In this document: in pieces, positions 19,544 through 31,700 of the stretch
Position numbering within the stretch: the first letter of the stretch is position 1
Layout: every line of letters begins with the position of its first letter
NCBI GenBank assembly: GCA_030737835.1
Contig: JAUJYN010000029.1
Span: forward strand, 1,662,871 to 1,726,870
Length of the DNA: 64,000 bases
DNA from: Acorus gramineus
Taxonomy: Eukaryota > Streptophyta > Magnoliopsida > Acorales > Acoraceae
Direction: 5' to 3'
The notes under the pieces: model-generated
The model's database searches: none
What the model was told of the DNA's origin: nothing
The model's input: the letters and a program-made list of their open reading frames with translations, nothing else
Program-made: the position numbers and the translations under genes

Positions 19544-22540
19544 TGTCACGCCCCAGGGCGGCCGTCCCGGGACGCGGCAAGGGTATACATGATATCAGCA
19601 GTCAATACAGGAGATCAATAATATACCATAAACAACAGCTAAAAAGACAACACAGACAACAAAAGGGCTGACATGATGTATACACAGAAAGCGGAAGCTA
19701 AAAAGACTGAATCTGTAAATCAACAACACTTTACAGACTCGATACATAATCATATGTCCTGTGAGAGCCAATATATACACATACATCCAAATACAATCCA
19801 AACTGGGTGCCCAAGCACAGAAATATATACATACAATAAAAGAAGGATGCTGATGGCCTCAAAACTCGAGGGACGTGGCGCTACTCCGCTACTGGTGCAG
19901 TCGCTCGGGAAGCTCCTCCTTCAAGTCCGCCTCGGTAATCACTGGAGAAAATATTATGCGAGGGGTGAGCCACACGCTCAGTGAATAGCACAACCCATGC
20001 ATCACAGTTTATATTAACCACATTTAATCAAGCAAGCCTCAAAGTGGCATAAACAACACAAATTCGGGGGTTCGTTACATCGCCGAACCACCACACCCTC
20101 ACCCTCACCCCTCAATAGGTGACAAAGGATGTTGGGACTTAATAGGCTGATAATCATCCTTACACAATCCAGTGGGTCGCCACATCGCCGGCCCACCACA
20201 CCCTCACCCTCACCCCTCAATAGGTGACATAGGTATTGGGACTGACTAGGCTGTTGGTCACCCTTGGTCCACCGATAGTCTCTCCTCCACTCCGTAGGCC
20301 GTTTGGCCACCCCACATTCAGCACAGTCCGTCCCAAATCAGGAGGTGCCTACTGATGGGAGCCCCTGCACGGGACACCTTTCTAACGCGGGTAGTCTCTA
20401 CACGGATCCAACGAAGGGAACAGAACAGCCTATCCATCGCATATGATCCACTCGGATCCGCTGACAACACATCTCAAACTCTAATGTCTTGAATTCTTCA
20501 GAATTCCTCCAGCGCGCATAACCAAGATGCGGGGAATATATGATAATAATGAGGAAAAGAGACCTTGGGAGGGCAACCTGAGGTCCCGATATAGGACATC
20601 CCGCCAACCAAACAAGGAACACGGAGTACCCTAGCCCGGGTCTCAATGTTTACCTCGCAAGGCCCCCTTATATTCCCCAAAGCATGCTAACAATATCATA
20701 AGCTTGCATTTAATTAAATAAATCAAACTAATAGGACGCATGCATAGGTCGAGGCTTTCCTAGCATGATAACAAGGTGACAGGATGCACGGCTCTTACAC
20801 ATATCCTAAGGGTGCAAGTCCCTAACATACAAGTCTAGGGTGGCATGCATTCTACACATTAGTCATACTTGCATGGATTAGTTTATAACAGTTAATACTA
20901 ACTATGTGCCCCAGGGGAGGACGGTACACGCCCAAGTGCATGTAGCGCCTCCCAACTGGGTTGGGTTGTCCCACTCACCGGTAACCGTCCGTCAAGATCT
21001 GCAAGACAGGGTAACCACTGGTGAGTAAAATACACAAATACCACAAAATACACAAAAATACTCTAAAAATACCCAACACTCGGACAAGCGTACATACGGC
21101 CTGTACGCACGCGAGCCCGAGCACCCGACTCACTCCCGAACCCCCGGCAACCACCCGCACGGCCACCCGCCCCCAGATGCACCACCGCGCCCAGCCCGCG
21201 CACCCAGGCGCCCTGCCGAGCCCCTGCCCGCACGCCTGGACGCGCCGCCGAGCTCCCGGGTGCACCGCGCGCTCACTGCGCCCCATCGCAGCAGCCCGCG
21301 CGACACCGCACGCCCCGCGCCCAGCTCCTCGCCCCGCGTGCACCCGCGCGCACCACCGCTCGCCTAATCGCGCCCTCGCCTGCTCCGCGCGCACCCCGCG
21401 CGCACCACGGCTCGCCCAGCGCTCCATCGACTCGCCGCGCGCGCACAGCGCGCCTGCGCCTCTGCGCAGCGCTGCGCGCACGCCCCCGCACGGCGCCCTG
21501 CACGCAGCGCCCCATCACACCCGCGCCCAGCGCCCAGCACACGCGCCCAGCACGCCCTCCAGCTCCACCCGAGCGCACGCCCGCGCGCACGCCCGCGCGT
21601 ACGCACGCGCGCGCCCGTCCGCTGCTGCGCCTGTGCTGCCTGTGCTGCCATCCTGCCCGGGACAGACAACAACCCTGCGAGCCACCCCACCTCCTCTATC
21701 CGGCCACCAATGGCCTCCAACAGCCACCAATCACCCCCCCCCCCCCCACCCACCAACAACCCAACCCACCCTCCTAACAAGCATCTAAGCAAGAAAAAGG
21801 AAGGAAAGGAGCTTACCCAAAGGAAGGAGAGGGAAGGAAGGGAACCGGAAGCTCTTCGTGCACCGAAACGCCTCCCCAAAGCCTTCCACCACCAAGATCT
21901 CCTCCTAGACAAGGAAGGGCCGAAATCTGAGGAGAAGAGATGGGGTAAGAGGGGGCTAAACACCTCGGAATTCGAATCCGAAACTACCGGTAGATAGATC
22001 GGGACCGGATCTAACCTTTCTATGCTTTGAGTTTTAAGGTCCAAGCACTCTAGGTGGCTCAAATCTAAGAAAAAGAGAGAGGGGGAGAGAGAAAATCTAT
22101 TTGAGAAGATGATGAATAGTGAAGAGCACCTTTTTAGCTCTCACTTAAATAGTCAACTCAACTTAATTAGAGTTAACTAGGGTTAAGGCTTGATTAATTA
22201 GGTTAAGTGGGTTCTAAGTGGGATTTGACTTGGGTCAACCCAACCACACAAAAAGACAAAAAGGGTTGACCAAGTCATGGGCCCACTTTGACCGAGTCAA
22301 CTCTCCCAATGACTTCTCGCTCGGTCAAAACCCGGATACGCCCCGGAACTGTGAAATTCTGAAACGTACCGGAATTCGATGAAATTTTCGTGAGTGGCTT
22401 AAAATGGCACCAGGACACATAATATGCAGTTAGATTTTCAATCGGAGTCCTCAAACACAGGACGATAGCTAACAGTCCAAAATTTTGCGGTTCCGATCGA
22501 AAAACGAAAAAAACTCAAAAACTGCCAAAATGCTCCAATG
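19544..22540 (-). repeat. Element B 5' LTR, outer end missing
   Basis: 2997 bp matching the 3' LTR, with GC block about 21100-21640, CCCTCA arrays near 20095 and 20200, and hydrophobic open frame 19595-19801. Its AG/GTGAGT segment near 20979 is shorter than in the other copies. The copy stops within the promoter-distal end at CCAATGG, where A-type LTR sequence takes over. Confidence 0.9.
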
Positions 22541-22596
22541 GATAGCTGATATTTATTATTGCCACGTCTTGGGGATGGCCGCCCTGGGGCGTGACA
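22536..22596. other. Recombination (or assembly) junction: B LTR joined to A LTR end
   Basis: B 5' LTR sequence ending AATGG passes without a break into GATAGCTGATATTTATTA, the last 56 or so bases of the element A LTR, ending GGGGCGTGACA at 22596. ATGG is shared by both parents (10843-10846 in A), giving a short microhomology at the join. Confidence 0.8.
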
Positions 22597-23183
22597 CCAC
22601 CCCTCACTGGGCGGCTAGTTACAAGTAGCCACCCCATGTCTGGACAAATTTTCACAACAAATATATGAATTTCTTTGGGGTGAAGTTTGCTTAAACCACT
22701 CTATTATCCAATCCATGCTATTGTCCAATGAATAACCCTATGCATCCCTTTCTACTATAAAAGGGGGGGGGTGTGGTGAGAAAGAAAGTGTGGACAAATT
22801 CATTTCTAAGTGTGTGTTAGAGAGAAAGAGAAAGAGAGAGAGTGAGGGAGAGAGCCTTAGTTGAGAGAGAAGGAAAGCCATTTCCTACCAAATTCAACTC
22901 TCCATAAACCCCCCTCTAACCATTGTCCTAAACCTCTCCTAGCCCTAGCCAAACAAATTCAAATTCCTACCTAGGTGTTGTCCAAATCTAGAAGAAGAAA
23001 CCACCAACACCACTTTCAATCCTCACTACCACCACCCTAGCCAAGCCAAAACAGTTCCGTACCTAGGTTCTGCCCAAATCTAGAAAACCAAGAACCAGGT
23101 ACCAGGCGGCTAGTCCAAACCAGTCGTTGAACTCAGATGGCTAGGTTCAAGTAACCGGCTTATCCTCCCTCCCATGTGTCAGC
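22597..23183 (+). repeat. Second copy of the A-flanking C1 LTR segment (587 bp)
   Basis: Same length as 10902-11488 and differing at about two positions by eye, including CCACC, the right target duplication of A. It ends TCAGC and then continues into C1 LTR sequence with no B insertion, so it is the empty form of the B site. Copy one stops at B; copy two is followed by the rest of the C1 LTR (23184-23472). Confidence 0.9.
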
Positions 23184-25389
23184 AGTCCCTTTTTCAAGTT
23201 CTGTCTAGCAGAAAGGATTCCTTGTTTTTCACCTCTGTGTGTGGCAGGTCCGTAGCTCAGAGAGGAGAACCCACCCAATTTCCCCGCGAGGTGATCAAAA
23301 GCAACACTCAACTTTTCCTACTTTTTTAGAAAGCAGGTGGAGATCACCACAAACCCCATCTTTCTGATAAGCTATCGGGCGGCTCAGAAACGACTCTCTA
23401 GGCGGTGATCTGATCAGTCGCGAGATGGACTAGGACCAAGTTCGCAGAACCCCCAAGTTTTACATACCGACAACTAGGTCCCTCTTGCTTTCTTCTGGTT
23501 ATCACTTCTTCTTTTTTTTCCTTTGGGTGGAAAGTATATTCCACCGGGCATATACTAAATTTTTGAGCTTTTACGCTGAAAGTAGAGAGTGTCAACCACT
23601 TTGGGGTGTATGTTTTGGCCTCTCCTAGCCTTTGGGGGGGGGGTGTTTCTATTTTTTACCCCTGTTCTTTTTTGCTTCCCCTTTTCTTTTTTTCTTCTTT
23701 TTTTTGGAAGTGTTTGTATAGTGCCAGAGCCAGTTTTGGGACGTATGCTAGGTCCAGGGTATATTTCTCGTAAATCTCAATTGTACACGAAGTAAGAGTT
23801 AAAAACAAGGGAAAGATAATCCCAAAAAAATAAAAAAAAATTAAAAATAACAATTGCGCCAGTCTATGGGGCAGGCAATTTTCCCTTTTATCAGGTGAAC
23901 CAAGACTTAAATTATACTCGTGTAGTGGAGGTGGCATGATTTGCGGGTATGAGTCTAGGTAAAATGCAGGTTATCTTCTGGATTTTCATTATATTATCAT
24001 CAAGCACTAAACGCTAGAATTCACAGTAAGGAAGAGTAAAACTTCTCAAATAGTGACAAATATGCATAGAAGTTCTTCTGGTAAAGTGCATACTGCCGAC
24101 CTGAAACCTCACCCCCGTCAGCATTTAACAAGCGGTAGGCATTCCTAGAATAGGCATGAGTGATCACATAGGATGCCTCCCATGTTGGTTGCAATTTTCC
24201 CTCGGATGGGGTTGTTTTGATGGTATGATTTTCTTTTGCACCATCTCCCCAATTTTCTTTTCATTTTTTTTTGGTATTTTTTTTAAACTTGAAAATGAAA
24301 TGTAAAACTGAAATAAACTGAATTTATGCAAGGGAATCTTTTTTTTGTTTTTGTTCTGAAAGCTTTTAAATATATGCATAATAACTGAAATAAACAAACT
24401 TTGTAAAGGAAATTTTTTTTTTGAGCTTTTAACATATTTGATTTTTTTGGATTTTTAATTTAAAGAAATTAATAAACAAACAACATGCTGTAAGGGAAAG
24501 TAGTGTACAGTGTTGGAGGATGGCCTCTAGAAAATGATGGTGCAGGATCAGTCCTCTATGGAGGCTCAAATTGAAGCGGATTCGAAGGAACAATGCTTGA
24601 ATGTTGTCGAAAGTGCGAGTGGCGCTTGATCTACCATAGATCCTTAGTAGAAAGAGAACGATCCCTCGTAGACAAAGATGTGGATATGGAAAAGCATGTC
24701 GCAGAGGCGACTACTGACTGAGTAGGTGCAAGGGACCAAAGTTCAACACAATGCTGAGGCCCTAATGATGGTGGGGGGTAAAGACCCATCAATTGGTGCA
24801 ATCAGGGGCATATAGACCAGATCAGAAATAATTGATTTGGATATGGCGGGCACAACAAGGAAATTGACCTTTCCTGATGGACATTAGCCGTCGTTGGCGT
24901 TGAGGGTGTCGCGAAAAGGTCTGTGACGGACTTAGTCCATCACATTTCCTATATTTAGTGACGGATTAAGTTCGTCGTGGTTTCTTTATTAGCGACGGAC
25001 TTTATAGCCATTAGCGACAGATGATCATTGTCGCTGTTACTATTAGCTACATATATTGTCCATCACGCATACTATATTGAAAGTATAAAGTATGTCACCA
25101 TTTATCTTTTAGCGACGGACAGAATCCATCGAGATAAATTTCACAAAACCTGTAGATTCTGTTCGTCCTTTTCTATATCAAAATCGTTATCTTTAAAAAA
25201 ATTTAAAAAGCATATCATTTAACATGAATTCGAATATTCATTCCCATTCAACCCATTCGATTACAATTTGAACGCAATTTCATAAAACAAATATTATAAA
25301 TCAAGCCATACATTAACAATAAAAAAAAACTTTAACAATTGAATACTCTCACATAGAATAAATGTTGATCATATCTATACATACAAAGT

Positions 25390-25500
25390 TTAACTAACTA
25401 ATGTGTAAAATTTGTCCAACCATGACTTGGTTTTCATTTTCTTCCTTTTGCATTTGCCAACTGGTGCCTCTGTATACTCACATGCAAAAGAGTGAAGAAC
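25390..25500 (-). pseudogene. Exon-like segment in the CACTA-type element (37 codons with stop)
   Basis: On the minus strand TTTTTTACAG is followed by an open stretch of exactly 37 codons beginning VLHSFACEYTEAPVGKCK, rich in lysine and arginine, then WLDKFYTLVS and a stop. This looks like a last exon. I do not recognise the protein. It could belong to a host gene fragment or to the transposon's own transcript. Confidence 0.4.
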
Positions 25501-26142
25501 CTGTAAAAAAGAGATTGTAAATCAAAGATATAAATTTAATAACTTATCATAGTATCCTAAAAAATGATAATCAACATCAAACTCTAAGACATATATATAA
25601 AACCTTTTATGGTAATAAAAAAAAATGTTGTGCAAGGAATATAAGCCATAACAAGTTAAATACATAACATTCATGAGGCAGTCCGTTGCCTTTGGCCCTT
25701 TTTTTAGTTGTGAATATAATATAGTAGTACCTTAACAACACATTAGTAGTTGGATGCATTTGACTAACATCACAAATATTTTGTACCTTAGGAAAGACCA
25801 AGTCTTGATCACTTGAAACAACAATAAGAAAATTTGATCCCACAGAAATTTATGAACAAGAAAACACACTTTTCCTTAATATTGATGCAACTATATCAAC
25901 TCTTCCGCTATGATTGATTAGGTCAATGGTTTTCCTAGTCATTAAACTAGTGTCTCATACATCTAAATCTATTCAAAGTAAAAAATTATATATACTTAAA
26001 ACTCTCCCTCTCACACTTCAAGCTATCAACCAAATACAGCATATAAAATGACAATTTGTATATAAACAACCCAAAGTCAATTTATCACTAAAAATATTTG
26101 GGTGCTCCAGTGTTTTCATAGGTTCCAGCGCAATTATAAAGG

Positions 26143-26222
26143 TTAATTTGTTGCATAGTAGATCACCTCATTGAATACATCTTGAACCCACTTCAGAATG
26201 TCATGTATACCTAGTTCAGCCC
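26143..26222 (-). pseudogene. Exon-like segment in the CACTA-type element (GIHDILKWVQDVF)
   Basis: On the minus strand AATAACAG precedes an open stretch reading AELGIHDILKWVQDVF and NEVIYYATN before a stop. Amphipathic composition and the AG boundary suggest an exon, but there is no recognised family. Confidence 0.3.
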
Positions 26223-26815
26223 CTGTTATTGCCAACGAACATAGTGGTAAAGCAGGGAATGCATTGCAATTATGTTAATTAGATCCACGTATCTCGGATG
26301 CTACGAAAAACCATGGAAGACAAACGCAAATCAATAGCAGAATTGTAGAGTAGTTTGAAGAAACAAAAATTAAAGGACCTCTGTCATGTTCAAAAATGGA
26401 ATTCAATTTATATTGTGATGGAATGGATTAAACCATGGACTAAAAATTAATACAAACAATTTGATTAAAAAATGACTAAGTGGGAAGTCGAAATCAAGGT
26501 CAGCCATCAATCATCCTCCTTTGATATTTTTGCTTGAAAAAAAATATGAAAACCATCCCTGTGTGAGACAAAAATGAAACCACCTCATAAAACTCTAATG
26601 CTTCTCTTCATTGTCCTCTCATTTTTATCAAAATTCCCAACATCTTAATCAGATCATAAATTGTATGATTTCTTTAATTATGTAGAAATAAAATAAAAAG
26701 ACATACAAGAATTATAAAACAGGCCAAAAGCTATCATCTAGATAAAGTTGCAACAGTTGGCATTTTTTATAAAAGAGATGGAAACTGAAAAAGCCAATAA
26801 AACTTGTGATAATAC

Positions 26816-26845
26816 CTCATCATGTCTTTCAGGTGATCTATCAAC
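26816..26845 (-). pseudogene. Exon-like 30-nt segment in the CACTA-type element
   Basis: On the minus strand ATGTGCAG is followed by ten codons (VDRSPERHDE) and then GTATTA, so both splice borders are plausible. Short, hence weak evidence alone. It lies in line with the other minus-strand exon-like pieces. Confidence 0.3.
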
Positions 26846-27405
26846 CTGCACATTACATCAACAAGTGTAAAATTAATTTGAATAAGCAATATATATCTCA
26901 ACAGTAAATCTAATACTAAAAAATATACATAAACCCACTCGATGCCTTATTTGTGTATAAAAGAGGATCCACACATAATCCTATCTGTACATAATTGTGA
27001 GAAGGAACAAAATATGAAGGAAACAAGATACACTGAAGAAGAAAAATATGGATTTTGTGATACTTCTTACAAATGTAATTTAGTCACTGAATATATGATG
27101 TGAAAAACTAATGGGAGGAATAAAGCTAATGTACATTAGTGAATCTATTTTTGCATATAAAAAAGATCCATACGAAATCCTATCGGCATTTGAATGTGAG
27201 AAGGGATAACTTGTTGGCTGCCTGATCTGATAAACCTGAGGAGACACAAACACATGTATGAGATGAATTGAGGCATGAATACTGAACGTTTTGGTCATAG
27301 ATGAGAAGGATGGCTTGTCCACTTGAGCAAGCAAATGCTTAAAATAGAAGGAGAAAAAATTAGGAAGCCAAAAAACAAAACAATAAAAGAATATCCACTG
27401 GCATA

Positions 27406-27491
27406 TCACAATACTTCTGATTCAATTGTTATGAAATAAGACATCGATCGAAATCCATCTTCAAAATCCTCAATGAATTCCCCTCCCACCC

Positions 27492-27522
<31 letters not shown>

Positions 27523-27900
27523 ATTCTTGCTCCCCAAATTATAGAACCCGTAAAACAATAAACCACTCATTACACTTTCAATCAATCCATGAAAATAAAC
27601 CCAGATAACATCAAAACCCAAATCAACAAATCCCAAATTTTCCCCAAAAAACTGAAAAGAAACAACAAATAGGGAAGATAGATAGATAGGTAGAGAGGGA
27701 GAGAATGTATGAAGAAGTTGAGAGGTCGATGAAGACGGCGGGATAGGGGCTACAGCAGCGGCGGTGCTGTGGAAGCGGGGCTGCATGATGGAGACGGTTG
27801 ACGCTCTGTGGCGGCAGCGGAGAAGGTGGACTATGGATATCAAATGGTGAGGAAGGAAGAAGGGGTTGCATCTAGGGTTTCGACCCCACTCCATCTCCAC
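27406..27900 (-). other. Leader-like region at the right end of the CACTA-type element
   Basis: On the minus strand a GC-richer, CT-rich stretch (27640-27900) resembling a 5' exon or untranslated leader ends near TTGTTTCTTTTCAG, then becomes T-rich. A frame of 164 codons runs through it but includes low-complexity glycine from a C homopolymer at about 27489-27512, so I do not call it a protein. It may be the first exon of the transcript whose later exons are at 26845-25390. Confidence 0.3.
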
Positions 27901-28368
27901 CTTTACACCACTTTAAAATTGGACCGAGTCAAATTTCCCTTTTTAATGTAATTTTTTTTTTAACTTTCTGATGCAATTTGTGATGGACTAAAGCCGTTGC
28001 CAATTAGCGACGGATATTAGCCCTCACCAAAGGTGTATACAGTCCGTCGCTGAAACCCCATTTTTTGGTTGTGGGGGGAATCCGGAGGGAGCTCCTCAGA
28101 CAAATGGGATGGCAAGTCGAGTGGATCTGGCAATTCGGATGGCTTGACTACTCCCTCAAATTGTGCATTTTTAAATATGTGCGGTTCTGATTCGAGGACA
28201 TGCACTATTGGTTCTACAAGATCTATGTGTAGATACCCCAATTTTGACAATCCAAAGAGAAGAAAATTTACTTCAAGTAACATTTTAAAATGATCAAATT
28301 TGGAAATCTAATAGAAAACATCTTTTAACCCTAGCCACAACACTTAGAAAAATTAAATGACCATCATC

Positions 28369-28650
28369 TGGGCGGCTAGTTGAAAGTAGCCGCCCCACAC
28401 TAGGCGGCTAGTTGAAACTAGCCGTCCCTTAAACCGCTCCCATCGCTTCCTTTGGATGGGACATAAAGCATCATTTAATGCTGATGATTAAGCGGATTGT
28501 TCCCTTTAGCCGCTGCATCTTGGCCGGTTCAACCTTAGTAACCAACCCAGGCTACCGCTTGTAAGAGATGGGACATTTGACAGGTCATCATTGGGGCGGA
28601 AACTTGGAACTAGCCGCCCCTCACTAGGCGGCTAGTTTGAACTAGCCGCA
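28369..28650 (+). repeat. Hairpin array in the C2 5' LTR
   Basis: Short inverted repeats such as GGGCGGCTA, a GTTGAAAG loop and TAGCCGCCC occur at about 28370-28396, 28401-28427 and 28596-28650. Related ones lie at 499-624, 11418-11470, 32128-32180, 37764-37822 and 37985-38048 in other C LTR segments. Stem length is 8-11 bp with loops of 2-8. Confidence 0.75.
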
Positions 28651-28773
28651 CCTCAACTGGACAATGTCAGAAGAACAAAGATCTAATGGGGGTCAAATCA
28701 ACCACCCTATTATCCAATTTGATCTATTGTCCAGTGGACACTCCCCTGCCACTTTTTTTTACTATAAATAGGG

Positions 28774-31700
28774 TGTCACGCCCCAGGGCGGCCGTCCTCG
28801 GGTCGCGGCAAGTGTATACAAGATATCAGCAGTCTAAACAGGGAATCAATAAATCACTCTAAACAACAACTAAAATGACAACAACACAGATGAAAGCAAG
28901 GCTGACATAATATATACACAGATAGCGGAAGCTAAAAGACTGAGTCTGTAATCCAAAAACATACTACAGACTCGATACAAATCAAATGTCCTGTGAGAGC
29001 CAATATACACACATACATCCAAATATAATCCAAACTGGGTGCCCAAGCACAGAAATATATACATACAATAACAAGGAAGGATGCTGATGGCCTCAGAAAC
29101 TCGCGGGACGTAGCGCTACTCCGCTACTGGTGCAGTCGCTCAGGGAGCTCCTCCTTCAAGTCCTCCTCAGTAATCACTGGAAAAATATTATGCGAGGGGT
29201 GAGCCACACGCTCAGTGAACAGCACAACCCATGCATCACAGTTTATATTAACCACAAATAATCAGCAACTAGCCTCAAAGTGGCATACAACATAAATCCA
29301 GTAGTTCGTACATCGCCGAACCACCACACCCTCACCCTCACCCCTCAATAGGTGACATAGGATATTGGGACTTAATAGCCTGATAAACATCCATACACAT
29401 CCATACACCCTCACCCTCACCCCTCAATAGGTGACATAGGATATTGGGACTGACTAGGCTGTTAATCACCCTTGGTCCACCGATAGCCTCTCCTCCACAC
29501 CGTAGCTTGCCTGGTCTACTCCCACATTCAGCACAGTCCGAGTCTAAGATCAGGAGGTGCCTACTGATGGGAGCCCTCTGTCAGGATAGCCTGTCTAACG
29601 CTGAGGAGTCCCTACACGGATCCAACGAAGGGAAGAGAAACAGCCTACCCACACGCATATGATCCACTCGGATCTGCTGACAACACATCTCTACAACTCT
29701 AGTGTCTTGAATTCATCAGAATTCCTCCAGGGCGCATAACCAAGATGCGGGGAACATGCATTAATATAGACGGGAAAAGAAACCTTGGGAGGGCACCATG
29801 AGGTCCCGATATAGGACATCCCGACAACCAAACAAGGAACACGAAGCACCCTAGCCCAGGTCTCAATGTTGACCACGCAAGGCCCCTTAATATTCCCTAA
29901 GGCATACTATAATATTACAAGTTGCATTTAATTTAACAATTAAACTAATAGGACGCATACAAAGGCCGAGGCTTTCCTAGCATGATAACAAGGTGACAAG
30001 ATGCATGGCTCTTACACAACCTAAGGGTGCAAGTCCCTAACATACTCAGTCTAGGGTAGCATGCATACTACATATCAATCATGCTTGCATGGATTACATA
30101 TTAAACAGGTTAATATTAATCTATGGTGCCCCAGGGGAGGACGGTATACACCCAAGTGCATATAGCGCCTCCCAACTGGGTTGGATTGTCCCACTCACCG
30201 GTAATCGGGTCGTCGCGCGATCGTCCGTCAAGATCTGCAAGACAGGGTATCAACTTGGTGAGTAAAATCCACAAGTACATCAAAAATACACAAAAATACT
30301 CTAAAAGTACCCAACACTCGGGCAAACGTACATACGGCCCGTACGCACGCTAGCCCGAGCACCCCGACTCACTCCCGCACCCCCGGCAACCACCCGCACG
30401 GCCACCCGCCCCCGGATGGACCGCCGCGCCACAGCCCGCGCACCCAGGCGCCCTGCCGAGCCCCTGCCCGCACGCCAGGACACGCCGCCGAGCTCCCCGG
30501 GTGCACCGTACGCTCGCTGCGCCCCAGCGCAGCAGCCCGCGCTCACACCGCACGCCCCGCGCCCAGCGCCTCGCCCCGCGCGCACTCCGCGCGCACCACC
30601 ACGCGCATCACCCACTCGACCAGCCCCCCTGGTGCACCAGCGCGCACTGCGCCCTAGCGCAGCGCCCCGCACGCGCACCCGCCCGCTCGCATCGACTGCT
30701 CTCCCCGCCGCGCGCGCACAGCACGCCTGCTCCTCTCGCAGCGCTCCGCGCGCACGCTTCCGCATGGTGCCTAGCGCCCAGCGCCCCAGCGCCCACGCCC
30801 AGCACTCGCGCCCAGCACACCCGCGCCTGCGCCACCCGAGTGCACGCCCGCGCGCACGTCCGCGCGCACGCGCGCGCGCGCCCTGCCACTGCACGCCTGC
30901 TGCGCTGCCTGCTGCGCCTGTGCTGCCATCCTGCCCGGGACAGACAACCACCCTGCCCGAGCACCTCTCCTCCTCCCACCGGCCACCCGTGGCCTCCGAC
31001 CACCCCCAACCACCACCGACAGCCACCAGCCGCCCTCCTCACTCAACCCCCCCCTCCTAACATGCATCTAAACATGGAAAGGAGGGAAAGAGACCTTACC
31101 CAAGGAAAGGAGAGGAAGAGAAGGGGATCGGGAGCTCTTCGCGCACCGAAACACCTCCCCAAGGATCTCCACCACCAAGACCTCTTCCTACCTTCGAAGG
31201 GGCTGAAAACAGGGGAGATAAGAGGGGGTTAGAGGGGGTCAAACTCGTCAGAACTCGAATCCGAGAACACCGGGGGATAGATCGGGACCGGATCTAACCT
31301 TTCTATGTTTTGAGTTTTAAGCTTCAAGCACTCTAGGTGGCTCAAATCAAGAAAAAGAGAGAGGGGGAGAGAGAAAATGAGTTGGGGAAGAAGATGAATA
31401 GTGGGGGAAGACTTTTAGCTCTCACTTAAATAGGTCAACCTCACTTAAATTAGGGTTAACTAGGATTAAGGCTTGATTAATTAGGTTTAAGTGGGTTTTA
31501 AGTGGGATTTGACTTGGGTCAACCCAACCACACAAAAAAACAAAAAGGGTTGACCAAGTCATGGGCTCACTTTGACTGAGTCAACTCGCTCAATGACTTC
31601 TCGCTCGGTCAAAACCCGTATACGCCCCGGAACTGTGAAATTCTGAAACGTATCGGAATTCGATGAAATTTTTGTGAGTGGCTTAGAATGGCACCAGGAC

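Larger units (their letters stand above)
11489..22540 (-). mobile_element. Element B: Tekay/Del-type chromovirus, reverse orientation, outer end cut off
   Basis: Runs from the LTR end (TGTCACACCCC on the plus strand) at 11489 to a cut in its 5' LTR at 22540. That cut lies about 45-50 bases short of the expected terminus. Left flank TCAGC (11484-11488) would be the target duplication; its partner is lost, but the unoccupied site survives at 23179-23183. The interior keeps gag, protease, RT, RNase H, integrase and a C-terminal chromodomain-like region in the gypsy order, with about five breaks. LTR copies differ by roughly 4-5 % by eye, suggesting one to two million years. It lies within the C1 3' LTR. 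Confidence 0.9.
357..23472 (+). mobile_element. C1: 3' LTR, split by elements A and B
   Basis: The LTR opens TGTAGACACCCC and closes near GACA. It survives in three pieces, 357-814, 10907-11488 and 23184-23472, which together give about 1.33 kb against about 1.27 kb for the C2 5' LTR. Element A interrupts it at 815 and element B at 11489. A TATA-like motif lies near 11061, followed by a purine- and pyrimidine-rich leader. The LTR is studded with short inverted repeats of the GGCTACTT/AAGTAGCC type. The closing end was placed by matching GATACTGACA before the C2 primer site with ATACCGACA here. Beyond 23472 the sequence switches to an inverted C copy, so C1 was probably inserted into it. Confidence 0.8.
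24851..28073. mobile_element. CACTA (En/Spm)-type transposon, non-autonomous, about 3.2 kb
   Basis: Ends are CACAACAAGGAAAT on the left and, inverted, CACAACCAAAAAAT on the right, matching at about 12 of the first 16 bases. It is flanked by a 3-bp duplication GGG (24848-24850, 28074-28076), proven by the uninterrupted C2 sequence CCATATCC/GATTCCCCC at 34731-34748. Subterminal repeats of the TTAGCGACGGA type cluster at 24915-25135 and 27980-28050 in both orientations, the pattern expected for a CACTA transposase-binding region. No transposase is visible. The middle is AT-rich with exon-like pieces on the minus strand, so it could have captured host sequence. Confidence 0.75.
23473..28227 (-). 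mobile_element. C3: inverted Tat-like gypsy fragment, split by a CACTA-type element
   Basis: Two pieces, 23473-24850 and 28077-28227, are the reverse complement of C2 from about 34590 to 36160. They match the end of gag, the long untranslated part and an integrase-tail-like stretch (near 24180-24330). As in C2, gag is followed directly by this tail with no RT or RNase H between. C1 appears to have entered C3 at 23472, C2 at 28228 (left flank CTATG), and the CACTA element at 24851. The copy is an old fossil with many breaks. Confidence 0.8.

Noticed and set aside
27406-27900. 164-codon frame as a host protein gene
   Set aside because: Part of it is a poly-glycine stretch from a C homopolymer and the rest looks like leader and intron sequence. 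I keep it only as part of a possible captured transcript.
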